DNA of 12,858 nt, from NCBI GenBank assembly GCA_014191535.1, contig BJHC01000019.1:1-12858 (forward strand), in the 5' to 3' direction. Shown here in pieces: positions 5,975 to 12,858 of the stretch (position 1 is the stretch's first letter; each line of letters opens with the position of its first letter). The DNA is from Cyanobium sp. GTDB lineage: Bacteria > Cyanobacteriota > Cyanobacteriia > PCC-6307 > Cyanobiaceae. Both the position numbers and the translations under genes were made by a program. A model generated the notes under the pieces. The model made no database searches. It saw nothing but the letters and a program-made list of their open reading frames with translations, and had not been told where the DNA came from.

Positions 5975-6376
5975 TCAGCCCGGCAGGATCACCCGATCGA
6001 TCACGTGCACCACGCCGTTGTCGCAGATGATGTCGGCGCTCACCACCGTGGCGTTCTTCACCTCAAACGGTTCAGCGCGGCGGATCGGCACTGGCGCCCC
6101 CTCCAGGCTCTCCCATTCCGACTGGGCCACCAGCTCGGCCCGTAAATGGGCGCCGGCTAGCACGTGATATTTCAGGATCCGCGCCAGCTGAGGCGGGTTG
6201 TCCACCAGGGGTTGCACCGTGCCGGGGGGCAGGGCCGCAAAGGCATCGTCCACCGGGGCAAACACCGTGAACGGGCCGGGGCCCTCCAGGGCACCCCGCA
6301 GACCGCCGGCATCGACGGCCGCCAGCAGGGTGTTGAACAATCCAGCCGAGACGGCGGTTTCAAGAATGGTGGCCAT
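5975..6376 (-). CDS. FAS1 (fasciclin) domain protein
   Basis: A 133-residue protein made of one FAS1 domain. The H1 box is FTVFAPVDDAFAALPPGTV (36-54), the YH motif is at Y70-H71 (ILKYHVLAG), and the H2 box is GVVHVIDRVILP (121-132). FAS1 domains usually mediate adhesion or act outside the cytoplasm. This copy opens MATILETAVSAGLFNTLLAA with no signal peptide and no anchor, so it appears to be cytosolic. Single-domain, leaderless FAS1 proteins are common in cyanobacteria, with no settled function. It starts at ATG 6376-6374, only five bases after the chpX stop, and so is the last gene of the ndhF4-ndhD4-chpX operon. A role connected with that complex is inference from position only. Confidence 0.9.
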   Translation of the reverse strand: MATILETAVSAGLFNTLLAAVDAGGLRGALEGPGPFTVFAPVDDAFAALPPGTVQPLVDNPPQLARILKYHVLAGAHLRAELVAQSEWESLEGAPVPIRRAEPFEVKNATVVSADIICDNGVVHVIDRVILPG

Positions 6377-6381
6377 CGGGG

Positions 6382-7686
6382 TCAGCGGTAGTCCTGGGTC
6401 TGGATGTCGGAAAGGCGCGCTTCCGGGCGCAGGAAGCGATCCATCTGGGCTTCAAAGAAGCGGCGGTTGGCCATCAGGTGCTCCGGGTCGGTGTCGTCGA
6501 GCGGATAGAGCAGGGCGCAACGCAGGGCCTGGATCACCGCCGAGGTGACGTTGTACATCGAGCGCTGGAACGTGATTCCCAGCTGCACCAGCTCATCCTC
6601 TTCGCCGCGGCGATGCTCGCGGTAGATCTCCTTGAGATAAGAGGGCAAGAAATGCAGCATGTCCTGCATCAGCAGGGTGGGGGGAATACCCGCCGAGCCC
6701 ACCGGATACACGTCGGCGTAGAGGATGCCGTAGTGGAAGTCGGCCTGGTTGTCAGGCACCTGATGGGCCTGGGCGTTGTAGCTCTTGGTGCCCCGGAAGG
6801 GTGACGTGCGGTAGAACACCGCCTCCACATAGGGCAGCGCCGCCTCATAGAGCCAGGTGAAGCCTTCGCTCTTGGGGATGATCTCGATGCATTCGTCGCC
6901 GATGTACAGGTGGTGATAGATGGGACGACCCGCCACCGCGAAGATGCCGTTCACCAGGAAATCCATCGCATCGGGCACGCCCTTGAAGCCGCCCTCGTCG
7001 TAGATATCGCTCATCTCGAAGAACACGGGCGCCATCACCTCCCAGAACAGGCCGAGGTTGGCGTAATACGAGAGCTGGCGAACCTGCTCCAGGAACATCT
7101 CCGGGAACAGCTTGTAGAGCCCCAGCATCAAGGGGTTGCCCCTGAAGTAGGCCTTGATGGCCCGATCGGCGTTGGCCCGGTAGGCGTCGCTGTCGAGGTA
7201 GTCGTTGAAGCGACCGCCCATGCCCTGGTGCCAGAGCATCGCCTGCATGCAGGCCTCGGCGAACTCCATGTTCACCCGGTCGTGCCAGAGGTGATGGAGC
7301 AGCTTGGGCATGCGGCGGGTCTCGCCCCGCTCCATGAACTCCAGCAGTTCCGGATGGGCCTTCTCCCCACCGCGCCAGATGCGCAGTTTCGACTGCTCAC
7401 CGGCGTAGCTGTTGGGCAGATCCAGGTACTGCTTGGAGATGAAGTACTTGAACGCCGGCAGCGGGTTGAGGAACACCCGCTCGGCGATGTAGAGCAGATC
7501 GCGCCAATAGAAATCCATCGGCACGGCATAGGCCTTGTAGATGCCGATGATCTGCTTGAGGTTTTCCGGGGTGTCCGGCAGCATCGAGCCGCCGGCCTCC
7601 AGCCGATGGATCACCTCGGCGTAGCGGTGCGTGGAGGGGGGGATCAGGGGAGCCTTGGTGCGCTCCGGGGCGATGCTGGCGGTCAT
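6382..7686 (-). CDS. chpX: CO2 hydration protein ChpX/CupB
   Basis: A 434-residue protein of the ChpX/ChpY (CupB/CupA) family, the peripheral subunit of the CO2-uptake NDH-1 complexes that turns CO2 into bicarbonate at the thylakoid membrane. Family landmarks include GGSMLPDTPENLKQIIGIYK (32-51), HHLWHDRVNMEFAEACMQAM (131-150) and SYYANLGLFWEVMAPVFFEM. H132 and R137 in HHLWHDR have the same spacing as the His/Arg pair I recall as zinc-associated in the Thermosynechococcus CupA structure, so the active site looks intact. The linked ndhF4/ndhD4 genes indicate the CupB (constitutive, low-affinity NDH-1MS') type. No cupS-like gene is present, which agrees. The ATG at 7686-7684 overlaps the ndhD4 stop in ATGA, and no strong Shine-Dalgarno sequence is seen, so translation is probably coupled. 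The FAS1 gene follows after five bases. Confidence 0.95.
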   Translation of the reverse strand: MTASIAPERTKAPLIPPSTHRYAEVIHRLEAGGSMLPDTPENLKQIIGIYKAYAVPMDFYWRDLLYIAERVFLNPLPAFKYFISKQYLDLPNSYAGEQSKLRIWRGGEKAHPELLEFMERGETRRMPKLLHHLWHDRVNMEFAEACMQAMLWHQGMGGRFNDYLDSDAYRANADRAIKAYFRGNPLMLGLYKLFPEMFLEQVRQLSYYANLGLFWEVMAPVFFEMSDIYDEGGFKGVPDAMDFLVNGIFAVAGRPIYHHLYIGDECIEIIPKSEGFTWLYEAALPYVEAVFYRTSPFRGTKSYNAQAHQVPDNQADFHYGILYADVYPVGSAGIPPTLLMQDMLHFLPSYLKEIYREHRRGEEDELVQLGITFQRSMYNVTSAVIQALRCALLYPLDDTDPEHLMANRRFFEAQMDRFLRPEARLSDIQTQDYR

Positions 7687-9179
7687 GCGGAGAGCTGCGA
7701 CGGAGACGAAGGGACGGCGGAGGCAATCACGGTGACCGCCTCGCTGGAGCGCAGGGCCAAGGGGGCGGTGGCACCCTCACTCAGGCCGGTGAGCAGGGTG
7801 GGCCAGATGCCACCCACCACCACCAGGGCGGTGAGCACCAGGGCGGGCACCCGCTCCGTCCAGCTGGTGCTCACCCAATTGGCCTTGGCGTTGTCGAGGC
7901 GGCCAAAGCCCACGCGGTTGAACAGGCGCACGGCATACACGGCCGTGAAGCCGGAGCTGATCAAACACACCAGGGTGGGGATGGGATAGGCCACCCAGCT
8001 GCCCTCGAACACCAGCAGCTCCGCCACAAAGCCGGCCTGACCGGGCACCCCTGCGGCGGCCATCAGGGCCAGCAGCATCAGGCCCATGGTGAACGGCAAC
8101 CCCCGCTGCGCATTCAACAGACCGGACAACTCCGGAATCTGCGCCGTGCCGGTTTTGGTTTCCACCAGGCCCACCAGGCAGAACAGCAGGGCGATGATCA
8201 GGCCGTGGGCCAGGATCTGGGCCATCACCCCCTGCAGGCTGAGGGGTGTGGCGGCGGCCAGGGCCAGCAGCAGGAAGCCCATGTGCCCCAGGGAGCTGTA
8301 GGCCACCAAACGGCGCATGTCGAGTTGGGCGATCGCATTGAGGGCGCCATAGATCGCACTCACCGCACCGATGGCGGCGATCCAGGGAGACCAATCACTC
8401 CAGGCATCGGGCAGGAAGCCGATGCCGAAGCGCAGCAGGCCGTAGGCCCCGAGCTTGGACACGGCGCCGCTCAGCAGCATCGCCACCGGCGTGGGGGCCT
8501 GGCTGTAGGTGAGGGGCTGCCAGCCGTGCAGCGGCACCACCGGCAATTTCAGGCCGAAGGCCAGCAGCACCAGCGCCAGCAGGATGCGTTGCTGGTCTGG
8601 TGGGATCTGGTGGCTGGCCAGGGCCGCGAAGCTGAAATCCAGGCCGCCGGGGTTGAGCCAGCCGAAGGCCAGCACCGCGGTGAGCAGGGCGATGCCCGAC
8701 ACCGCGCCATAGATCAGAAAACGAATGGCCGCTCCCGCCCGGCGCTCGCCGCCCCAGATGGCCACCAGCAGGGTGGTGGGAATCAGGATCAGCTCATAGG
8801 CCAGCACAAACAGCAGGGCATTGCGGGCCAGGAACGATCCCATCAATCCCACGTTGGTGGCCAGCAGCAGGCCATAGAACAGGCGGGCCCGCTGCTGCTC
8901 GAGGGGGGTGGCCAGCACGGCCATGGCGGTGATCAGGGAGGCCAGCAGCACCAGCGGCAGGCTGAGGCCATCGATCCCGAGATCCAGCCGCAGACCCAGC
9001 TTCGGCAGCCAGCTCAGCGACAGATCAGCGGGAGGCACGCGCCAGGCCACCACACCGATGGCCAACTGGGCGAGGCTTGCGGCCAGGGCCGTGCGGCGCA
9101 CCCACGGGCTCGCCGCCGGCAACAGCTGCAGCCCGCAGGCCGACAGCAGAGGAATCAGAAACAGCAACAGAAGTGTCAT
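7683..9179 (-). CDS. ndhD4: NDH-1 subunit NdhD4 (CO2-uptake type)
   Basis: A 498-residue proton-pumping, antiporter-like membrane subunit of the NdhD/NuoM family with about 14 spans. Expected pump residues are seen: the glutamate in LAYELILIP (E129), the lysine in GLKLPVVPLHGW (K211) with H218, and the lysine in SGAVSKLGAYGLLRFG (K242). The segment PLHGWQPLTYSQAPTPVAML departs from the PFHTWLPDAHxEAPxxxS usual in respiratory NdhD1, which fits the CO2-uptake forms. Linkage to ndhF4 and chpX identifies it as NdhD4 of the NDH-1MS' complex. A strong GGAGGA lies four bases before ATG 9179-9177. The upstream ndhF4 gene ends 13 bases earlier and chpX overlaps the end by four bases, so the three are one operon. 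Confidence 0.94.
   Translation of the reverse strand: MTLLLLFLIPLLSACGLQLLPAASPWVRRTALAASLAQLAIGVVAWRVPPADLSLSWLPKLGLRLDLGIDGLSLPLVLLASLITAMAVLATPLEQQRARLFYGLLLATNVGLMGSFLARNALLFVLAYELILIPTTLLVAIWGGERRAGAAIRFLIYGAVSGIALLTAVLAFGWLNPGGLDFSFAALASHQIPPDQQRILLALVLLAFGLKLPVVPLHGWQPLTYSQAPTPVAMLLSGAVSKLGAYGLLRFGIGFLPDAWSDWSPWIAAIGAVSAIYGALNAIAQLDMRRLVAYSSLGHMGFLLLALAAATPLSLQGVMAQILAHGLIIALLFCLVGLVETKTGTAQIPELSGLLNAQRGLPFTMGLMLLALMAAAGVPGQAGFVAELLVFEGSWVAYPIPTLVCLISSGFTAVYAVRLFNRVGFGRLDNAKANWVSTSWTERVPALVLTALVVVGGIWPTLLTGLSEGATAPLALRSSEAVTVIASAVPSSPSQLSA
8329..8336. repeat. HIP1 core octamer
   Basis: GCGATCGC inside ndhD4, in the 8-base core form only. Confidence 0.6.
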
Positions 9180-9183
9180 CGGG

Positions 9184-9189
9184 TCCTCC
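9184..9189 (-). promoter_or_regulatory. Strong ribosome binding site of ndhD4
   Basis: GGAGGA on the minus strand, four bases before ATG 9179-9177 and within the 13-base ndhF4-ndhD4 gap. It is the clearest Shine-Dalgarno sequence of this operon and confirms the ndhD4 start. Confidence 0.75.
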
Positions 9190-9192
9190 GGA

Positions 9193-11064
9193 TCAACGGG
9201 CCAGCAGCCAGGCCGACATCACCAGCACCCCCAGCACCAGTGAGAGGGCATAGGCCTGGGAATTGCCGCTGGTGGTGAGGCTGAGCTGGCGGGCACCGGC
9301 CATGGCGGCACCACCGGTGCCGCTGCTGAAGCCATCCACCAGGGCCTTGTCACTCCAGGCGCTGAAGCGGGCCAGGCCCACCACCAGCGCCACCACGGTG
9401 CGGTGATAGAAGGCCTCGGTGTGCATGTCTTCAGCCAGCCAGTGCTGGATGCCCCCCAGGCCGGCGGGCAGTTCCGCCAGCGGGTGGGGCCGCAGGTAAA
9501 ACCAGAGCGAGCTGCCAGCGCCGAGCAGGGTGGACACCACCAGGGGCCAGCCCAGCGGCCCCCAGCCCGGCAGGGGGCTCAGCTGATACACCCCCAGGTG
9601 CAGCAGCAGCTGCGGGATGTGGAGCACAAAACCCATCAGCAGCAGCGTGGGCAGCACCATCAGCCACAGCACCTCCGGGGAGCGCACCGTGAACGGCTTG
9701 GGCACGCCGCCCCAGATCAGGCCGAACACCCGCATCATCGAGGCGCACAGCAGGGTGTTGGTGACCAGCACCAACCCACCCAGCAGCACGGGAGCCTTGC
9801 TGGCCATGGCCAGCTCCAGCAGTTCCCGCAGGGCCGCGAAACCACCGAAGGGGGGCAGCGCCATCAGGCCGAAGGCCCCCGCCAGGAAGGCCATGCCGAT
9901 CAGAGGCCGGCGGCTCCACAGGCCGCCCAGTTGGGTGAGGTCTTGGGAGACATTGCTGATCACGATGGCCCCCACAGCCATCAGCATCAGGCCCATCGGC
10001 AGGGGGTAGACGAGCAGAAGGTGATCGGCCACCTCGATCCCCCCCAGGCCCACCGCCACAAACAGCAGCCCCAGCCAGCTGCTCACCAGGAAGCTCATCG
10101 CCCGCTTCACATCGATCTGGCCCAGGGCGATCAGGGCCGCCACCAGGGCGGTGGTGCCCCCCACCACCACCAGCACCCCCTGCACCAGGGGGCTGAGTTC
10201 AATCAGGGGCTCGAGACGCAGCAGCACCCAGGCGCCGCCCAGCACCACCACGGAATTGCGCAGCACCGTGGAGGGCAGCGGGCTCTCCATCGCCTCATCC
10301 AGCCACAGGTGCAGGGGGATCTGGGCGCACTTGCCCATGGGGCCGGCGATCAGGGCCAGCAGGATCAGCTGGAAGCCGGCGGGCAGGGGTTGGCCGTTGT
10401 TGGTGAGGTCGGCGGCCCAGCCCTGCAGGCCGTGGAAATTCCAGGTGCCGGTGAGGGGCAACAGGGCGATCACCCCCGCCAGCAGCACGATGTCGCCGAT
10501 GCGCTTGGTGAGGAAGGCATCGCGCGCGCCCTTCACCACCAGCGACTGGTTGTACCAGGTGCCCACGATCACGTAGGTGCCCACGGTGAGCAGCTCCAGC
10601 AGCACGTAGCTGAAGAACACCGAATCGGTGAGCACCAGGCCGCAGAGGCCCGCCTCAAAGAAGCTGAGGCCGCCGAAGAAGCGGGGCCAGCCCCAATCCA
10701 TCTCCAGGTAGCCGATCGAATAGATCTGCACCAGCACATGCAGGCCGGTGATCACCGTCATGGCGATCAGGGCGGGCTCGCTCACCAGGCCGTCGAAGCC
10801 GATGCGCAGGCCGGCGGTGTTGATCCAGGTCCAGCCGCAGGTGAGCGGCGCATATATCGCTGAGGCGCCGGCAGCGGAGTTGTTGTGCAGGCTGATCAGG
10901 GCCAGCAGGCTGTGGGCGAAGGCCACCGCCACCATCAGCAGGTTGATGTAGCCCGCCGGCCGGGGGCCGCTGCGCTTGATCAACCCCGGCGACCACAGCA
11001 GGCTGAAGGCCGATCCCACCAGGGGATACAGGGGCACCAGCCAGGCCGTTCCAATCCAGGACAC
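9193..11064 (-). CDS. ndhF4: NDH-1 subunit NdhF4 (CO2-uptake type)
   Basis: A 623-residue NdhF/NuoL-family subunit with some 15-16 membrane spans and the long C-terminal extension. Pump residues are visible: E157 in YVLLELLTVGTYVIVG, K187 in FLTKRIGD, and K245 in GPMGKCAQIPLHLWLDEAME. The next stretch, PLPSTVLRNSVVVLGG, replaces the GPTPISALIHAATMV of respiratory NdhF1. That difference marks the NdhF3/NdhF4 type, which docks the CO2-hydrating subunit. Linkage to chpX and ndhD4 supports F4. The start is GTG 11064-11062: the frame is closed by TGA only three codons upstream, and WLVPLYPLVGSAF follows at once as expected for an NdhF N-terminus. No good Shine-Dalgarno sequence precedes it. It is the first gene of the operon, 131 bases after the permease stop. 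Confidence 0.95.
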   Translation of the reverse strand: MSWIGTAWLVPLYPLVGSAFSLLWSPGLIKRSGPRPAGYINLLMVAVAFAHSLLALISLHNNSAAGASAIYAPLTCGWTWINTAGLRIGFDGLVSEPALIAMTVITGLHVLVQIYSIGYLEMDWGWPRFFGGLSFFEAGLCGLVLTDSVFFSYVLLELLTVGTYVIVGTWYNQSLVVKGARDAFLTKRIGDIVLLAGVIALLPLTGTWNFHGLQGWAADLTNNGQPLPAGFQLILLALIAGPMGKCAQIPLHLWLDEAMESPLPSTVLRNSVVVLGGAWVLLRLEPLIELSPLVQGVLVVVGGTTALVAALIALGQIDVKRAMSFLVSSWLGLLFVAVGLGGIEVADHLLLVYPLPMGLMLMAVGAIVISNVSQDLTQLGGLWSRRPLIGMAFLAGAFGLMALPPFGGFAALRELLELAMASKAPVLLGGLVLVTNTLLCASMMRVFGLIWGGVPKPFTVRSPEVLWLMVLPTLLLMGFVLHIPQLLLHLGVYQLSPLPGWGPLGWPLVVSTLLGAGSSLWFYLRPHPLAELPAGLGGIQHWLAEDMHTEAFYHRTVVALVVGLARFSAWSDKALVDGFSSGTGGAAMAGARQLSLTTSGNSQAYALSLVLGVLVMSAWLLAR

Positions 11065-11195
11065 GCAGGGCGCTCACAGAGTGACGCGAACGGTAGAAAC
11101 CGCAGATCGCCGTTGGGGACGGCCAGCAACAGGTGTTCGTGATCGATCCGGCAAGCACAACTGATGCGTTCAGCGCCTGCCCGCGCCGCCGTGGC
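11065..11195 (-). promoter_or_regulatory. Presumed promoter region of the ndhF4-ndhD4-chpX-fas1 operon
   Basis: This 131-base gap between the permease stop and the ndhF4 start is the only place for the operon promoter unless it is read through from the permease. A weak, imperfect dyad GCGTCAC-TCT-GTGAGCGC lies just upstream of the GTG start (about 11070-11087), with TCAC/GTGA as its exact core. I find no convincing -35/-10 pair and no terminator for the permease gene. Confidence 0.35.
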
Positions 11196-12858
11196 TCAAA
11201 CGGGCAGATAGAAGCTCACTTGGGTGAACACGCGATTGCCATGGGCCTCCAGTGCACTCCGCATGTTCAACGCACGCTGGTTCAGCAGAACCCCATCAAA
11301 GCGGTAGCGAGGGATCGCACGCGGCATCACGATCATGAACGGGGTGTCGGGATGCCGCCGCTGTTCAGCATTCACGAAGTCCACGAACGGATCGATCAGT
11401 GAGGCATAGGGGCTCTGCAGCAGTTCCAGGTCGAGGCCTGGGGCACCGCCGGTGATCTGCTGCCAACGTTCGCGAATCCGTTCGGGGTCATCGCGATCCG
11501 AACAGACCCACACCCCCACGACGCGATCCGAGATGCTGCAGGCATACCGCAGGGCTTCGAGACTCGGACGGCTCCAGGAGGGCAGCCACACCAGGCTTTG
11601 ATTGCCCACGGGATCGCGCCGTTCAGGCAACTGCACCCGCAGGTCATCGCCCGGTTGCAGGGCGATCGCGGCGTCAACCTGCCGATAACGGCGGCGCACC
11701 TGCGCCAACAGCGCCACAAGCACTGGCACGGCGATCACCACCGTCCAGGCGCCTTCGGCGAATTTGCTGATCACGATCACCACCAGCACCAGGCAGGTGC
11801 TGAGCGCCCCCAGGGCATTCATCAGCCCATGGGCCTGCCAGCCGGCACTGCGCAGCCGCCACCAGTGCACCACCATGCCGGTCTGAGACAGGGTGAAGGC
11901 GGTGAACACCCCCAGGGCATACAGATTCACCGCCACGGTGGTGTCACCGCGACAAATCACGATCACCGCCCCGGCCAAGGCCAGCAGCACCACGATGCCG
12001 TTCTGGAACACCAGCCGATCGCCGATCCAGGCCATCTGACGGGGCAGGAAGCGATCCTCCGCCAACATCGCCGCCAGGCGAGGGAAATCGGCGAAGGCGG
12101 TGTTGGCCGCGAGGGCCAGGATCAGCAAGGTGAACACCTGAAGCGCCCAAAACAGAGGGCTGCCCGCGCCGAACACCCGCATGCCGATCTGGGCCAGCAC
12201 GGTGCGATCGGGGTGGGGTGCCACGCCGTAGAGGAACCCCAGGCCGCTCACCGTGACAAACATCAGGGCCAACAACAGGCCCATCAACAGCAAGGTGCGC
12301 CTGGCCCTCTGGGCCGCCGGCGCCCGAAACACCTTCACGCCGTTGGCGATCGCCTCAATGCCGGTCATGGCGGAACAACCGGAGCTGAAGGCCCGCAGGA
12401 TCAGGAACAGCCCTAGGGGTTCCACCGCCCGCACCATGGGCGGCGCATCGGGCTGGAAGCCGTGCACCTGGATCAGGTTGAAGAGCCCCATGAGCCCCAA
12501 GAGCGCCACCATGGCGACGAACCCATAGGTGGGGATCGCAAAGGAGCGACCAGCCTCCCGAAGTCCCCGCAGATTGACCCAGCCCACCACCACGAGCAGC
12601 AGCAGGGCCAGGGGGGTTTCGTAGGGGAGCAGCGCCGGCAACAACGACGACAGCGCCTGGGTTCCCGCCATCAAGCTGACGGCTGCGGTGAGGATGTAGT
12701 CGACCAACAACGAGGCCGCCGCCACCAGGCTGGCGGCGGTGCCCAGGTTTTCACGGGCCACCACATAGGAGCCACCGCCCTGGGGGTACGCCTCGATCGT
12801 CTGGCGGTAGGAGAGCACCACGATGCCGATCAAGAGCACGATCGCCGCGGTGATCGGC
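11196..12858 (-). CDS. APC-superfamily permease, KimA-like K+ transporter (5' partial)
   Basis: The frame is open to the right edge, so the N-terminus is missing. About 553 residues are visible. The start, SYRQTIEAYPQGGGSYVVAR with ENLG, followed by LLVDYILTAAVSLMAGTQAL, closely recalls the KimA (YdaO) branch of the APC superfamily: H+-coupled, high-affinity K+ importers first described in Bacillus. About 11 spans are visible. A cytosolic domain of some 150 residues follows (from about QLPERRDPVGNQSLVWLPSW onward), with an alternating alpha/beta pattern like the USP-like domain of KimA that binds c-di-AMP. Members are often labelled 'amino acid permease', which remains possible because the discrimination rests on memory of the family. 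It is on the same strand as ndhF4, 131 bases upstream, and probably transcribed separately. Confidence 0.72.
   Translation of the reverse strand, partial: PITAAIVLLIGIVVLSYRQTIEAYPQGGGSYVVARENLGTAASLVAAASLLVDYILTAAVSLMAGTQALSSLLPALLPYETPLALLLLVVVGWVNLRGLREAGRSFAIPTYGFVAMVALLGLMGLFNLIQVHGFQPDAPPMVRAVEPLGLFLILRAFSSGCSAMTGIEAIANGVKVFRAPAAQRARRTLLLMGLLLALMFVTVSGLGFLYGVAPHPDRTVLAQIGMRVFGAGSPLFWALQVFTLLILALAANTAFADFPRLAAMLAEDRFLPRQMAWIGDRLVFQNGIVVLLALAGAVIVICRGDTTVAVNLYALGVFTAFTLSQTGMVVHWWRLRSAGWQAHGLMNALGALSTCLVLVVIVISKFAEGAWTVVIAVPVLVALLAQVRRRYRQVDAAIALQPGDDLRVQLPERRDPVGNQSLVWLPSWSRPSLEALRYACSISDRVVGVWVCSDRDDPERIRERWQQITGGAPGLDLELLQSPYASLIDPFVDFVNAEQRRHPDTPFMIVMPRAIPRYRFDGVLLNQRALNMRSALEAHGNRVFTQVSFYLPV
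11662..11669. repeat. HIP1 core octamer
   Basis: GCGATCGC inside the KimA-like permease gene, near the start of the region encoding its cytosolic domain. Confidence 0.6.
12345..12354. repeat. HIP1 palindrome
   Basis: The full form GGCGATCGCC inside the membrane part of the KimA-like permease gene. Confidence 0.7.

Noticed and set aside
6910..7989. 359-residue plus-strand open frame
   Set aside because: Antisense to chpX and the end of ndhD4. Those two have clear families and a four-base overlap that this frame would contradict.
9403..10863. 486-residue plus-strand open frame
   Set aside because: It is antisense to ndhF4, and its composition is dominated by Gln, His and Gly. This is the usual shadow of a Leu/Val-rich membrane protein in GC-rich DNA.
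11070..11087. Imperfect dyad before ndhF4 as a regulator site
   Set aside because: The exact core is only TCAC/GTGA and the outer bases pair only with a shift. It is too weak for a separate feature and is mentioned within the promoter region.
1..12858. Mobile elements, CRISPR arrays, tRNA genes or defence systems
   Set aside because: I found no spaced direct repeats, transposase-like proteins, cloverleaf-like segments or known defence families. The window reads as core metabolism and transport.

Overview
The window looks like the chromosome of an alpha-cyanobacterium of the Cyanobium/Synechococcus group. The evidence is high GC, at least four copies of the cyanobacterial HIP1 octamer GCGATCGC, and a dense set of inorganic-carbon-uptake genes: sbtA-sbtB and ndhF4-ndhD4-chpX. 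The short SbtB without the C-terminal cysteine motif also fits that group. No rRNA, tRNA, CRISPR array, insertion sequence or prophage gene is visible.

Layout. Bases 1-170 hold the 3' end of an unrecognised plus-strand gene. A minus-strand DUF305 protein (183-893), exported and His-rich, faces away from a small plus-strand membrane protein (998-1225). Their shared 104-base gap carries a dyad over a candidate promoter. A minus-strand group follows: a 68-residue membrane protein (3703-3497), then a CPA2 cation/proton antiporter (3444-2101), then a zinc-ribbon protein resembling DUF6671 (2104-1256). The last two share a GTGA start/stop overlap. A 300-plus-base intergenic region rich in inverted repeats (3704-4046) separates this group from plus-strand sbtA (4047-5045) and sbtB (5087-5401), which end at a strong rho-independent terminator (5426-5463). 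A PsiE-family membrane protein (5513-5968) converges on a minus-strand operon of ndhF4 (11064-9193), ndhD4 (9179-7683), chpX/cupB (7686-6382) and a FAS1 (fasciclin) protein (6376-5975). The window ends inside an APC-superfamily permease resembling the KimA K+ importer (11196 to beyond 12858).

How it fits together. The core is a carbon-concentrating island. SbtA imports bicarbonate with Na+, SbtB is its PII-like regulator, and NdhF4/NdhD4/ChpX form the variable arm of the NDH-1 complex that hydrates CO2 to bicarbonate. The antiporter could restore the Na+ gradient used by SbtA, and the KimA-like permease would handle K+. These ion-coupling links are inference from proximity. The established part is the identity of SbtAB and NDH-1MS'. 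The least explained parts are the FAS1 gene in the ndh operon, the PsiE protein, the small membrane proteins, the DUF6671-like partner of the antiporter, and the dyads upstream of sbtA.
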